Source: Perognathus longimembris pacificus
Lineage: Eukaryota > Chordata > Mammalia > Rodentia > Heteromyidae
Assembly (NCBI RefSeq): GCF_023159225.1
Contig: NC_063171.1
Coordinates: 35,185,378-35,249,377, forward strand
Direction: 5' to 3'
Length of the DNA stretch: 64,000 bases
Below, in pieces: positions 1 to 11,780 of the stretch. The position numbers were made by a program, and so were the translations under genes. Each line of letters opens with the position of its first letter. The stretch's first letter is position 1. Under the pieces are notes generated by a model that worked only from the letters and a program-made list of their open reading frames with translations, was not told the DNA's origin and did not search any database.

Positions 1-518
1 AGATTGCTCTCCCTAATGCGATTAGCACTCATTCAATTTGAAGACCTGAATGGAACAACATGGTTATATAAGCTAAGGACATTGCTCTTCCTAGTTTAAG
101 CAATGGACATTTTCTGGCCTTCAAAGTTAGATGAAAAATCAGCTCTTCTTGGGTCGCAAGCCTATCAACTTTTAGAATGGAACCATCAGTTCTAGTTTAC
201 AGCTCTTTAGATTCAGAGTAGAGCCATCCAGACCCGGTACAACTCAAAGCGTAGAACCTGAATCTAGGGGACCGAGACCTGCCAAGCAGTCTTGAGTAAA
301 CTTGGTTCTTTCTCTTCACTTCCTTTCTTGGTTCTGAAAATGAGAATAACGAAACATTTTTAAAAATAGGTGTAAGGTTCAGATGAGACAATGGATGAGC
401 AACTGAGGAAATAAATCTAGATATGTCAAATGGAAGAACACAGAGAAATGTTTATTGTTTTCTGACATCATTATCTCTTTGATAGAGAAAGACAATCCTC
501 CAGTTGGAATATGACACT
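1..518. other. Intron sequence, nothing recognised
   Basis: No coding region or repeat family that I can identify. The only open frame is a short chance one. Confidence 0.6.
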
Positions 519-902
519 GTATTAGTCTGTTTTTGTTACTATAATAAAATACATGAGTTTTGCTACATTAAAAAGAAAATGTGTTTATTTAGCCCACAGT
601 TTGGAAGATGTGAAGTCTAAGAGCGTGACATAGCTCTGGTGAAGTCTACATTAGATCATTGTAAAAACCGAAAGCTTGTATATCTCTGTGTCTCTCTTGT
701 CCTTATGAAGGGATGGAGATTCCAGCCTAATGATCTGGTCTTGTCTGGTCTGATGTGGTCTGATCTGATCTAATCTAATCTAATCTATTCTCTATGACTT
801 TCTAAAGCCTTTACCTCCAAAAACCATAGCTTCAATTCAATATCATTAAAGTTGGATTTAGGATATTAGACATCTGTATGAATGGGAGGATTCCTGCTAC
901 AT
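519..902 (-). mobile_element. ERVL-MaLR-type LTR remnant, antisense
   Basis: Begins TATTAGTCTGTTTTTGTTAC, the reverse complement of the typical MaLR LTR 3' end. AAATGTGTTTATTT, the reverse complement of the poly(A)-signal region, follows, and then CACAGTTTGGAAG. It ends near CCTCCAAAAACCATAGC-like sequence and an ATTCCTGCTACA segment. Diverged. It contains an internal period-5 repeat. Subfamily not assignable by eye. Confidence 0.65.
731..789. repeat. Period-5 tandem repeat (TCTGR to TCTAA gradient)
   Basis: About eleven 5-bp units. The early ones are GTCTG/ATCTG-like and the later ones are ATCTA, four of them nearly perfect. It sits inside the MaLR remnant. Confidence 0.75.
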
Positions 903-1255
903 TTAAATCTTAGCAGTCAGAGGTTTTTCTCTCTAGATCCTGGAAGGCATTGATATTTCTAGCCCCAAAAGATACCTCATAAAATAGATAGAAATGGAAT
1001 CTGATTGGGAAAACGTTTCTATGAAATAACTTGCAGATGGAAAATACAAATCCAAGTGGTTTTCTTAAGGAAAAGCTCTAGGAAATTGAGAAGAATGTGA
1101 AAATGGACCAGAGAGAAAAGAAAATCAATGTGCTTCTCAAGACAAGCTGAGTAAGGGCTGTCTATGAAGATTTAGTCATGGGGAAATCCAGCATAACCTC
1201 TGCCCTCAGGAAGGATGACTCCCTGGGCATATAGCCCACACAAATTCGTGTTTCA

Positions 1256-1400
1256 CACAGCCCATCCCTCTAAATGTGTTATCCTTGAAAGGCCAGGGGA
1301 AGATCTTAGAAGGGTGCTAGGATGAAGGGAGGTCGTTCAGTATGCTTTGCTAATAGAACATCTGAAACCACAGGAAAGAATGGATCCTTTACACTGTCTA
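1256..1400. repeat. Diverged repeat unit, copy 1 (partner at 3385-3525)
   Basis: Shares ordered blocks with 3385-3525: AATGTGT.ATCCTT, then CTTAGAAG.GT.CTAGGATG, then TTTGCTAATAGAA, then GGAA.... near the end. I do not recognise the family. It may be an old local duplication or two copies of an ancient dispersed repeat. Confidence 0.6.
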
Positions 1401-1490
1401 AACACTAGTGTATCTTTTTCTCTTCCCACTCAGCCCTAGTGCATGAATAGTTTCACACACCTATCTCAAGTTGGCACTCACTCTTCTTCC

Positions 1491-1749
1491 CAGACCTCTT
1501 ATTTTTCTTTTCTTTTTTTTTTTTTTTTTTTTTTTTTTGGCCAGTCCTGGGCCTTGGACTCAGGGCCTGAGCACTGTCCCTGGCTTCTTCCCGCTCAAGG
1601 CTAGCACTCTGCCACTTGAGCCACAGCGCCACCTCTGGCCGTTTTCTGTATATGTGGTGCTGGGGAATCGAACCCAGGGCCTCATGTATATGAGGCAAGC
1701 TCTCTTGCCACTAGGCCATATCCCCAGCCCCCCCAGACCTCTTATTTTT
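1491..1749 (-). mobile_element. IDL-Geo SINE with 16-bp target duplication
   Basis: The element is minus strand, 1507-1733. A T-tract (1513 onward) is followed by GGCCAGTCCTGGGCCTTGG, the Geo right half, and then the ID-like left half ending near 1730. Perfect flanking duplications CAGACCTCTTATTTTT lie at 1491-1506 and 1734-1749. It carries the CCCGCTCAAGG form of the right half together with an older-looking left half. Confidence 0.92.
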
Positions 1750-2788
1750 AAAAATCTAATCTGTAGTTAACCTGTCCTTCATGTTGATCATTTTCTCTTT
1801 CATTACTGGTTTAGTCTGTTTATCTTGTTCCTCCCACAGTATCTACGGGACTCTTCTTTATTTTTCTTTATTTATTTATTTATCATTGCAGCTACTTCTC
1901 TTTTATTAGAAGTTACTTTAATTCCCATTGCGTTTGGTTTGGTATTCTTGTTTGAAGACTGCCTTCCTCAGCTTTCACTTACTCAGGGCTGCTCTTTGGC
2001 ATGGAAGAGGGGTAATAAACTTAAGCAATGGTGCCCACGGTCCTTCATGAAATAGGTTTCTTTACTTTCACAGATGTGTAAGTGTTGGAATACAGCAGCC
2101 AACCATATTTGCTTATCACTATGATTGGGCCATGTGTCATGCCTTGCTATGGTAATGTTGTAGAAGGAATTCTAGGATTCTAGGAATAAGAGAAACCCTG
2201 AGAGATAGTAAGGTGCATTTCTTTAACTGCAGGCATAGAAATGCAAACACAGAAGCTGATTTTTAAGATCTCTTTCAGGAAACCAAATACACAAATGTCT
2301 AAATTGTTGTTGCAAAGATCTACTTTGTACCTAGAGTAAAAAATACCAGCAATCAATTGAGTTTAAACTCCAGTGAACACTAGACAAATACATATTTATC
2401 TTTTGAAAGTCTAGTTAAGGCACCCTCATGGTCTATCTTAGCAGTTAATTTATATTTTAATTTCATACTTGTTAAAAAGTTCTTTCAAATGTCCCACTAA
2501 AATACCCCCCTGCTTTATTTTAATCAACTGCACAACATCACACAGCCCTTTCTAAATGCCAAGTGCGTGATAAGTTAATTTCCTCATGTTCTGTTCTTGA
2601 CAGGCAGGAAAAAAAAATGGGCCAATATGCCTCACAAAAACCACTGTACAAAAATCCTTCATATACTCCAAGGCTTTAACTTCTCTTCAACACTCATAAT
2701 TTCTCCAAAATAATTTCATGTGATTGGCTGTCAAAACCCAAATACATTTATGTGAGCTGCTATTTCTCTCTCATCTCCATCTGTGTCA
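1750..2788. other. Intron sequence, no clear repeat
   Basis: AT-rich intron with a short TTTA run near 1857-1881. Nothing else recognised. Confidence 0.55.
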
Positions 2789-3231
2789 GGAGAGACTATG
2801 AAATGTCTCTACAAAAGGTTCATGTGTTAAAGGCTTGTTCCCACAGCTGTGTTCAGAGGTGACAGGATCATTATGAATTTGACTTCATCATCCACTGATG
2901 GATTTATAACTTAATGGCATTACTGGGCTGTGAATGGAAACCAGGGGGCAGGTCCTAGTGGGAAGAAGTAATTCACTGGGGGTACATCCTGGAAAAGTAT
3001 GTCTTGTTCCCTTCTTCTCTTCTTCTGCTTCTTGGCTTCCAGGAAATGAGCAGCCTTCCTTTACTATGCCCTTCCTCCATAGTGTTTTGGCCTCACCAAA
3101 GGCCTAAAGGCAAGGGAGTCAAATGACCAACAGGCTGAAGATCCTGAAACTCTAGAGCCTAAATAAATCTTTCCTTCTTTAAGTTATTTTTCTTAACTAT
3201 TTTGCAACCGTAATTAAAAAACTAACACAGT
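2789..3231 (+). mobile_element. ERVL-MaLR LTR, sense orientation
   Basis: Diagnostic segments in order: GTTCATGTGTTAAAGGCTTG; a GGGGCAGGTCCTAGTGGG-like U3 block; CTTGGCTTCCAGGAAATGAG; GAGCAGCCTTCCTTTACTAT; an AATAAATCTTTCCTTCTTTA poly(A)-signal region; and a terminal AACTAACACA. This order matches MaLR-type LTRs. Nearly full length, but diverged. Confidence 0.8.
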
Positions 3232-4116
3232 TTGTGTTAGCTGGGTTTAGATACTCAGCTTGCTCATCCTGGGGTAGGAGTTAGTTCATTTTTCCTACAT
3301 TTCTCAGGAGCCTCAGGCTTCCTAAAGACTCTTGTTCATAGACATGACTTTCATCCCTGAATCAGAGAATAGAGAGAAGCCAACATACATCCTGAATGTG
3401 TCATCCTTAGAGGGTTTGAGGAGGCTCTTAGAAGAGTACTAGGATGGTAGGAGGCAAACTTACTGTTCTCTACGTTTTGCTAATAGAATGCCACCAGAAT
3501 CCATAGAAAGGAATACACCCTTTACCCCTAACACCAGAGAAAGCCAACACCAGTGCAGCAGCCTGAATTCAGGCAAAGGTGTGGAAATGTAAGGCAAGAG
3601 GAGCAATCTTTGACACAAGAAGATAGACTCAGGTCATTCGTTGGATATAAGGATAACAAAGTGAAAGGAAGACTGCTGTGTGTAACTTGGTGTGTGTGTC
3701 GGGGGGGGTGTATTAAACATTATAGGAGCCATGGATTGAAGGACTTTTCAGAGGGATGGAAAGGTTCAGGACATCAGGCATTTCACAGAGACTGAACAGG
3801 ATGCTTTGGAAAGGAAGCCAGAGACTTAGCAACAGAGGTATTACTAGAGACCTTGACAAGGGAAGTCTTGGTAGAGTAGCTCAAGAAGCCCTATAAGGAA
3901 CTGAAAAGTATACAGAAGTTTTAGAAATATGAACAGCTAATGTGATTGGTCCAAAAAGTTTGGGTAAGAAGAGCAAGATGATGGGCAGAGAAGCATCTTT
4001 TCTTTTTAGGATGGCAAAGCTTGAGTTTGTTTATAGGCTTGAAAGGACAAAGCAGAAAAAGCCTCAAGATCCAGGAGAAATAGAGGTAAAATGATGTTTC
4101 AAGATATAGACAAAAG
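3232..4116. other. Intron sequence including the second diverged repeat unit
   Basis: Contains copy 2 (3385-3525) of the unidentified pair and a short G-run near 3700. No gene recognised. Confidence 0.55.
3385..3525. repeat. Diverged repeat unit, copy 2 (partner at 1256-1400)
   Basis: Same block order as copy 1, at perhaps 65-70% identity by eye. The two copies lie about 2.1 kb apart in direct orientation, either side of an IDL-Geo SINE and a MaLR LTR. Confidence 0.6.
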
Positions 4117-4216
4117 CCTGGCATAGTAGCTCAAGTAGTAGAGAGTGCAAAGCCTGTGTTTCATCCTTAGTCAGACTCTCTCTCTCTCTCTCACACACAC
4201 ACATACACACACACAA
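4117..4216 (+). mobile_element. ID-type SINE monomer with CT/CA microsatellite tail
   Basis: CATAGTAGCTCAAGTAGTAG is a degenerate tRNA-like A-box region. It is followed by a TTCATCC B-box remnant and then (TC)n(AC)n from about 4174 in place of a poly-A tail. Confidence 0.6.
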
Positions 4217-4256
4217 AGAGTTCAAATACAGGAGACACTTGAGACTCAAGAGCACC

Positions 4257-4480
4257 CCAATGAGGCAGGCACTATGGCTCACACCTGTAATCCTTGCTAT
4301 TTAGGAGGCAGTAATTAAAGGGGAATTACTGTTTGAGGCTAGCCCAGACAGAAATTTATAAGACCCTATCTCAACCAATAATATAGGCATGATGGTGTGT
4401 GTCTATGACCCCAACCATGTAAGCGTTATAGTTTGAGGCTGATTCCAGGGGAAATAAAAAGATTCTATCTGAAAATAATG
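4257..4480 (+). mobile_element. B1-type (7SL-derived) SINE, tandem-like pair
   Basis: The first unit contains GGCTCACACCTGTAATCC and ends at ACCCTATCTCAA near 4374. A second, more diverged unit follows (GGCATGATGGTGTGTGTC) and ends near 4475. Confidence 0.7.
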
Positions 4481-5638
4481 ACCCAACCTAAAAAAACAAA
4501 GTAAAAAGGGCTGGAGGAATGACACTGCCTTTTGATGCTCTCCCTGCCAGAGGGCTGGGGCTGTTTCATGTGGAAGTAGGAGTGGGGCTGGTTGAAACAA
4601 GAGTGCAGCATGATTTTCAGTGAAGTGTCCTGACCCAGCCAAGGCTAATTACCCAGACCTATATTTCACCTGTCCAGGTGACAAGGATCTAAAGGAAAGC
4701 AAGTACAAGCAGAAACATTTTGCTGCTCTCTTTTAGAGAGGGGATATGTGCTAGTTTTTGCTGGCCCTCACCACCTGAAGGAAGGGGCATCTGTAAATAC
4801 ATAGTGGCTGGATGGATGGTGGGGAGGCCAGGCCAGGGCACCTTTACAATCTGGTTTATGGGTACCTGCAGTTCTCATTTATATATAGCTTGTCAAATTG
4901 CTCTTTATCAGCTCAGCTATCTGATGGGCTTGTTTACTAACAGCCTTGTCTTTCCCATCAGGGAAAAAAAGGCAACTTGGAAGAACGTGGGTTTAGCTTC
5001 ATTGGGAATAAATATCTTCCTACACACATACATACACACCTGCTGTGTATATTGAATGCATGAGACCATATACACGTCATGTATCTGTATACTTGTGAAT
5101 GTATATGTCTGTGTATACACACCCACAATAGCAATGTGTAGGTATGAGGGCAGGCAGATCACACCATAGCCTGGTATGTACACAGTTGTTCCAGCTTGGA
5201 TGCGGAGCCGCTGCAGTACCACAGCAACCTCACCAATCAGGACCATTCTCATGATTATATATTAATGTGAGACAATGAGCTCATGTGCAGATCAAACTCA
5301 TCAGGGGATGCCGTTCTCGGGCTTTTCTTGCTAATTCTTACACCCCCCCCCACCACGCCAAAAAAAGGCTTTTACCAGGGCCATTAAGAAAAACAAGATG
5401 AACACATTCACTGTTGTTTCATTACTCCCATCCACCCTGTATAAGTGAGCTAATTACTAGTAAAAAAACAAAAACCTAACAATTTGAACAAGAGCTGAGC
5501 TTATTTTGTAAACCAAGATGATACACAAGGATGATTAATTAAGGATACTTGGAATTTACAGATCCACAGGACTAGAGAATCCACAAACTCTCCTATAATC
5601 TTAAAATTTTTCAAGTATGTCCTGGAGTGATGTTTTTC
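4481..5638. other. Intron sequence, minor simple repeats
   Basis: Contains CA/TA-rich patches near 5020-5110 and a C-run at about 5342-5351. No gene or repeat family recognised. Confidence 0.55.
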
Positions 5639-5795
5639 ACCAAGTGTAGTGGCACATGCCTCTAATCTAAGTACTCAGGAGGAAAAAGCAGGAAGATCAC
5701 AAACTCCAGGTCAGGACAGATTGCATAATAAGTTCTAGGCCAGCCTGGACCAGGTGGCAAGACCCTGTCTTAAAAGAGCTAAAAAACAAAAACAA
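5639..5795 (+). mobile_element. B1-type SINE
   Basis: AGTGTAGTGGCACATGCCTC at the 5' end, GGCCAGCCTGGACCAGGTGG in the body, and AAGACCCTGTCTTAAAAGAG at the 3' end. A short internal insertion makes it longer than a standard B1. Confidence 0.75.
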
Positions 5796-7127
5796 GATTG
5801 ATTTTTTTTTTCCATAAGATTCTCAAGGGTATCTATTATCCTAGGAAATGTCAAGACAACCTGACAACCTGACAGACACCCAGGCTGCCGCCTACCTAAG
5901 CTATACTGAGCTATACTTTCCTATCTGAGATTCTTCAATGCCTTGCACAGGTTCTAAATAATTACCCTTATCTATTCAAGAAGGGTAAAGTGAAGCAAAA
6001 AATAATAAAGTTTGGAAACATCCAGTTATGTTGTAGTAGAACTGGAACCAGTCTGGTTTTCTGGTTCCCCTGCTGCTTCCTCCACTGGGTAATTCTCTCC
6101 CTGGTAGACAGTGTTTAATTATGTGAAGTTGTCTAAAGTTGGCCTAGTTGGATTTTTCATCATCATTAGTATAAAAACAGCCTCTAAGGCCAGGTCCAGA
6201 GAGACCAACTTATCCAGAGGTGAAATTCTGATTGCTCTGACTGCTGACTGTAGATCTCTCCTACCCTGTATGTCCACTCTCTAGTGGGTTTCATGTTTCT
6301 CTTGGTCTGTGCTTTAGGCAACTTGGAGGTCATATAGCTCAACAGCTTTTTGAAGTGGACATTTTTAAAGCAGAAAAAAATCACATGAATCCTGCTCTAA
6401 TTTTGTTGTGCATTATTGAAGGATTCTTCAAGCAGGGACCAGGGATACAACCGTGGGCAACACAGGAAGTTTCCCTCCATTCATGAAGCTCATGTGAAGA
6501 GCTGTGTGACACAAGTTTCCATCTTTTCACCATGATTGAATTTAAAATCAAGTGGGATGCCACCAGAGACACAAAGCCATCAGAAAGGACAGAAATAAAA
6601 GTTCTGCAGGTCCAAGCTAAGGTCACTGGTGACTCCTCTCCTTTCATTTACTCTCTTTTTGCTCACTTCATTAGTTCTAGTTTATTGTTCACAGGTGGGC
6701 TCTTTCTATGCATTTCTATTGTTGTTACTCATTTTGGCAAGACCAGATACTTTATCCACTACACTGAGATCACCAGGCAATCTCACCAGTGTCTGTCCCA
6801 CTGAGCCTGGTATCTGTTTACTTGAGGAACATTGCATCCCAAGCCAATATCATGTGCACTTTGGAACTCTCAGAGTCAAAGCCATTATGGGAAAACTTTA
6901 ATGACAGATGTGGAAGGAAGTTCTTGATCAATTACTGACAGAAGAAGCTAACTATAGAACTCTATGGAGAATATTGGACTATGAAAGCAACCATAACCAC
7001 CCATATATTTGCATACCGAGTGGCAATAGAAAAAATATATGTTGAAGGAAGAGCATCAACATTTTTCTTGACAAATCCTCCCTTCATTACTTTACTTTGC
7101 ATAGTAAATATGCATTATTTGATCATT
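5796..7127. other. Intron sequence, nothing recognised
   Basis: No exon-like or repeat signature that I can name. The several overlapping ORFs between 6184 and 6901 are on both strands, show no domain, and look like chance frames. Confidence 0.5.
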
Positions 7128-7845
7128 AAAATTTTACCCAGATGCCCCTCAGTAGACGAATGGATCAGGAAAATGTGGTACATATACACAATGGAATTTT
7201 ATGCCTCTATCAGAAAGAATGACATTGCCCCATTTGTAAGGAAATGGAAGGACTTGGAAAAAATTATACTAAGTGAAGTGAGCTAGACCCAAAGAAACAT
7301 GGACTCTATGGTCTCCCTTATTGGGAATAATTAGTACAGGTTTAGGCAAGTCATAGCAGAGCATCACAAGAGCCCAATAGCTATACCCTTATGAACACAT
7401 AAGATGATGCTAAGTGAAATGAACTCCATGTTATGGAAACGATTGTTATATCACAGTTCTAACTACTTTCAACGTCCCATCTGTATCTGTAGCTTCTATT
7501 ATTGATGATGTTCTTGTATCACCTTCCAGTGGTTGTACCTACACTATCTCTGTAATTTTATCTGAGTATTTTGGAAACCATGTATACTGGTATTAGAAGT
7601 AGGAAATTGAAAGGGAATACCAAAATTGAGAGACACGGGGTAAAAAAAGACAACTACAAAAGCAATACTTGCAAAACTGTTTGGTGAAAGTGAACTGAAC
7701 ACCTCATGTGGGGAAAGGGAAAGTGGGAGGAGAGAGGGGGGTATGAGGGACAGGGTAACAAACAGTACAAGAAATGTATCCAATGCCTAACGTATGAAAC
7801 TGTAACCTCTCTGTATATCAGTTTGATAATAATTTGAAAAAAATT
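7128..7845 (+). mobile_element. L1 3' end (subfamily A), 5'-truncated
   Basis: Carries the end of L1 ORF2 (frame reading PRCPSVDEWIRKMWYIYTME) followed by a 3' UTR. The UTR has a purine-rich tract at about 7705-7750 and the end TATCAGTTTGATAATAATTTG. The minus-strand copy at 28092-28948 is clearly the same subfamily. Confidence 0.88.
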
Positions 7846-7855
7846 TTTATGTGTG

Positions 7856-7974
7856 GGGCTAGAAGCATCAGTCAAGTAAGAGTGCTTGCTTGGTAAGTGC
7901 AAGGTACAAGGCTCTGAATTCCAACCCCAGTAGTGCACACGCATGTGCGCGCACACACACACACACTCACACAC
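7856..7974 (+). mobile_element. ID-type SINE monomer with CA tail
   Basis: GGGGCTAGAAGCATCAGTCA, then GAGTGCTTGCTTGG and TTCCAACCCCAGTA (B-box region). A CG/CA-rich dinucleotide tail runs from about 7937. Confidence 0.65.
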
Positions 7975-8248
7975 TTTTCCTGAAACATACATCCTGAACA
8001 TTTGTCTGAGGACTACAGAAAGTAGAAGACACTGAGGACTTGGGCCATGCCTTATTTGTTTTTGCATGCTAAGTGTTTTCTGTTGTGATATACAGTGACT
8101 TTTCTTTCTCTGAGAGCATTTTTCTTTGGCTTCATAAATTTGAATACTAATGCTCACAGTATCTACTATCACATAATTATGCGATTCTATCCATGTGTCC
8201 CAGGCCAGGATTGTACATAGTACAAGTATAAAAATAATCATGCTTATT

Positions 8249-8283
8249 ATATATATATATATATATATATACATATATATATT
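8249..8283. repeat. (TA)n microsatellite
   Basis: Almost pure TA dinucleotides, interrupted by one CA. Confidence 0.9.
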
Positions 8284-8709
8284 TCATACATTTCTAGTCT
8301 TTTTTTCTCCACAGGACCTTTCTTTCCTCCCTGTATGAGGGTATTACTTTCTCCTCTTCTTATAATAGTCTGACCTCACTGTTAAGCTACAATTCATCCC
8401 ATCATGAAAGACTGCCCCCAACCCTCATTGAAACTGTTCCCGAAAGTCACCATAGGCCCATCTCAGAAACCCCAGTGTCTTCTTTTCTTGTCCCTATTCT
8501 TTTGGGTTTCATCTATGAACCCTCCCGTAAGGACAGGTACTTTTTATTTCCAAGCCTTTCTCTACAAATGCTGTCTAGGATTTCTACCTGACTTTTATAA
8601 TAAAAGGCATTTAAAGAATCTTTCTAAGTTTCAGTACTTGATGATATCCTTACCATATTCTTAAAGCTTACTCAGTTTTCTGTCTTCTATTCTGCTGTTT
8701 CTTTGCAAG

Positions 8710-8763
8710 GATATATATGTGTAATATATACATGTATATGTATATATATATATACATATATAC
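8710..8763. repeat. TA-rich interrupted microsatellite
   Basis: Alternating TA with GT/CA interruptions. Able to form AT-rich hairpins. Confidence 0.85.
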
Positions 8764-11155
8764 TTTAGAACTTTCAGCCAAATTGCTTTGTCCTTAGTAT
8801 TTTGTACTTTCATCACTGTAAGTCTAGAATTTAAGAATCAATATTCTGATTTACTTTACCTATGTCAAGTTCCATCTGGCTATCTTGTTTGAGGGCGGGA
8901 CTATGTTCCAGTAGCCATTGTACCAACTCTCAATTTATTGTTACTCAGCTCAAATTTTCTCTGTGATAACAGACAAATTTCCTTTAAGCATGACTCCTGT
9001 GCAGGAGACACATTCTGTAGAATGGAGAGACACTGCAAGAAGGAAAGGCTTCTCTTGGTCCCTCTGGCATACAGGCAGTCAGCATCCCAGGTAAAAGGAT
9101 ATCAATGGTATTCTGTCAAGGCCACATGCCCAGAGCACACTGGTACTCTGTAGCACACATCCAGCCTAGTGACCACCTCCCTGCAGCCCCTCCAAAGTAT
9201 TACAAAACCATCTCCCATCCACAGAGCTCCCCCAACTCTCTGTACCAGTCTGTTCCCACCCCTACCCAGTTGGTCTCTTGTGGATCTCCTAAGGCAGACA
9301 CTGCACTTTCATGCCATACTCTGACTCTATATGTGTAACACCTTTCCCCATTCCTACCCCCCAGCCAGACCACCTGCACCCATTCCCTATGAGTTTGCTT
9401 TCTGCTTTCTAGCAGCTCTGCTCTAAACATCCTAGTTAACTGTCTTCCTTCTAATAGCTGCAATTACATGACAATCTCAGAAGAGTTTATTAGGGAGAAG
9501 TTGCCTTCCAAGATTGCCTTATCTAGGATTCTCTTTTTCTCTCTCTATCTCACAAGTAACAAGAAACTTTTGTTTATATTACTGTATAGTTTCTGTCTCC
9601 TGACTGAACCCAAAATGGCATATCACTATTTCGTCCAGTTCCTAGCACAATGAACAACAGTGCCAATAGTTCTCTATGCACTTCTGCCCTTTTCCAGTTA
9701 GCTCTGAGTAATTGATTAAAAGTAAAGCATGGATCAGTGTGGAAGGTTAAAGTTGGGGCATATGTCTGTTACTTTCTAATCATCTTCCCAGTTGTTTGGG
9801 TGTTTATTGAGGCCATTTCTGGGGGCTGGCTGGGACCCCCCGCTTTGGGGATAGCTCTACCTGGTTTGATCATTGAAACTAACAACTGAAGAATGAGAGA
9901 TTAATTAAATTAATTTACTTCTCCTAGCTTTAAATTTTAAAGAAGACTTTTTGTTTGTCAGTCTAATCCTTAATATAAATGTCACAGAGGAAGATTTATT
10001 CAAACGTGATTATTCTATCAGAGCCTAATGAGTAGGGTCAGAGACACAAAGAAAATGAAATTCAAAAGCACAGTGACTTCCATACTTGCACAAGTACTAC
10101 TCTAATACTATTTAACTTTCTCTGTCCTCACACAGGAATCATGTCCTTGAAACAAGAAAGGGCAAAATCAGCATGTTAATGAAGTAAAAACCAAAATCAG
10201 TCAAGAGAAAATAAAACAAAGTATTTTCCAGACACATTTCCATTCTATTCTCAACCTTATCAGTGACTTGTACGAAAGTATTCTCATTGAAGTTGCACTT
10301 AATAGAAAACCAGGAGAGCTAGTTAACCTGTTACTAGAACCTGATATGGTGGTGTTACACTGGGTCAACTCAGCCAAGTTAGAACTATGTCTTTCACTAT
10401 CCTCTTCCCTGTAAAGCTCCTGTGTATGTTGCCCATAAGAGAACTTGATAGGAAATTTGGGAAACAGGACTGAAATGGTAGCTATTTTTCTCTGGAGGTC
10501 ATCGATGGTTAGAGGCAAGAAGGGATAGGTGTCAAGGTTTTGGTAAATAATTTCTCTAAAGTTAGTCTTTGATTTTCTGAATATCCAGTTTTCCTTCATA
10601 ACTGTCAATTCTGCTGAACAACAGTGAACCCAGGTCCAAGCTTTACTGCAAACTCAAAGGTAGACACCATTAAGAGCCAGCAGGCTCCCATAGACTCTGT
10701 ACTTGTCCCTGCTTTATTTCTAAACTAGTCGGGCTCTGATGCATGTACATGCCTGGCTTTCTGCAAACTCTGATTCCTAACTCACACCACAGTTGGTTAA
10801 TGACTTTTCTCGGATCCCTTTTGGATCCTTTATTTCCCAACAGCTACAACAGTTGTATAAGTCTAATTCCTACAATAAGTTCCTCATCACATCTTATTAA
10901 TTTCTGTCTTGCTTCTCTGATTGAACTTGGTTTCATAAGAATTCAGAAACTGAATCAAATCTAAAAAATCATATACATATATACACACACATACATACAT
11001 ACATATATTCCTATATTTAAGCTAAAAAAGAAAACCGTAAAAATAAGTAAAACAATTCAAGACAATTACAGTGAATTGTTCTAGGATTTTATATTACAAC
11101 TTCACAATGCCCTACAAATCAAAATAATTGATTACACAAATAAACAAATGAGAAT
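8764..11155. other. Intron sequence, largely unrecognised
   Basis: 2.4 kb with no repeat I can name confidently. The 135-residue minus-strand frame at 10201-10608 shows no domain. A TA/CA-rich patch lies at about 10968-11006. Confidence 0.5.
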
Positions 11156-11752
11156 GTGATCTGTTGGGGATTCATCTTGGCCTTAAGGGGGGAAGGGCGA
11201 TGAGAGCGCTCCCGAGACACCGCCCTTCCCCCAGCACTGGGGCAGTGTGGAAGTGAGCCACATCTATCTCCTTCTGGGTCCGGGAACAGAAGGGATAGCT
11301 TTGAGACCATCCCCCACCTTGTGCCAGCGAGCACATGTGCTCCCTTTTTTGCGGGCTTTGCCCAGAGGGCGGTACTATGGGAAGTGATGTTAGCCCATGA
11401 GGGAGGTCCTTGGGAGCGGCTCTTGGATGGACAAACTCGCCAGCCTATCGCCGGCTCATGCTCAATCCTCGTCATCATCATTATATTACTGTAAGCCTCT
11501 CCCGATTAAATCAGATTGCTCTCCGAAGCGTCTCCGAGATCTGTCTGCGCCTGGCTTCCTTGGTGGGTAAGGAGGGAGGAAAAGGGGATCTCTTTCGGCC
11601 ATGTGCACTTTAGGCTTGCCCATGTCCCTTCGCTCCACCTTGGCTGCCCGTGGGTCGGGTGCCCAGGGGAGAGGGTGAAAAGGGGAGCACTGATAAGGGA
11701 GTAAGCTTAGCATCCCCGCACCAGGGGAGGTAAATCTAGCCCGGCAGTGATC
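11156..11752 (+). mobile_element. Solo LTR of a class-II-type endogenous retrovirus with 6-bp target duplication
   Basis: The 585-bp LTR at 11162-11746 begins TGTTGGGG and ends CCCGGCA (TG...CA), flanked by perfect GTGATC duplications at 11156-11161 and 11747-11752. It is GC- and CpG-rich compared with the intron. A variant poly(A) signal ATTAAA lies at 11505-11510, with AT-rich TTATATTA about 24 bp before it. Six-base duplications are typical of ERVK-like (class II) integrations. There are no internal viral genes, so this is a recombination-derived solo LTR. It is antisense to NOS1AP. A related copy is at 29025-29559. Confidence 0.87.
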
Positions 11753-11780
11753 TAATTCTTTAAAAATGACTATAGAATTG

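Noticed and set aside
1453..1770. Overlapping frames on both strands across the first IDL-Geo SINE, and similar frames at 15133, 23488, 48537, 49459 and 62447
   Set aside because: They translate the SINE (recurrent SPGPWTQGLSTVPGF and mirror frames). The same peptide appears at every copy, so these are not genes.
6981..7286. Frame with an L1 ORF2-like C-terminus, and comparable frames at 28607, 31475, 44823, 45103 and 53061
   Set aside because: These are 5'-truncated L1 remnants and are annotated as mobile elements, not as host genes.
10201..10608. 135-residue minus-strand frame in the NOS1AP sense orientation
   Set aside because: No domain, no supporting splice sites, and no match to any NOS1AP segment that I know. 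Its length is within chance for 64 kb.
11162..11746. A CpG island promoter of an unknown gene at 11.2-11.7 kb
   Set aside because: The GC-rich block is exactly bounded by TG...CA ends and 6-bp duplications, so it is explained by a solo LTR.
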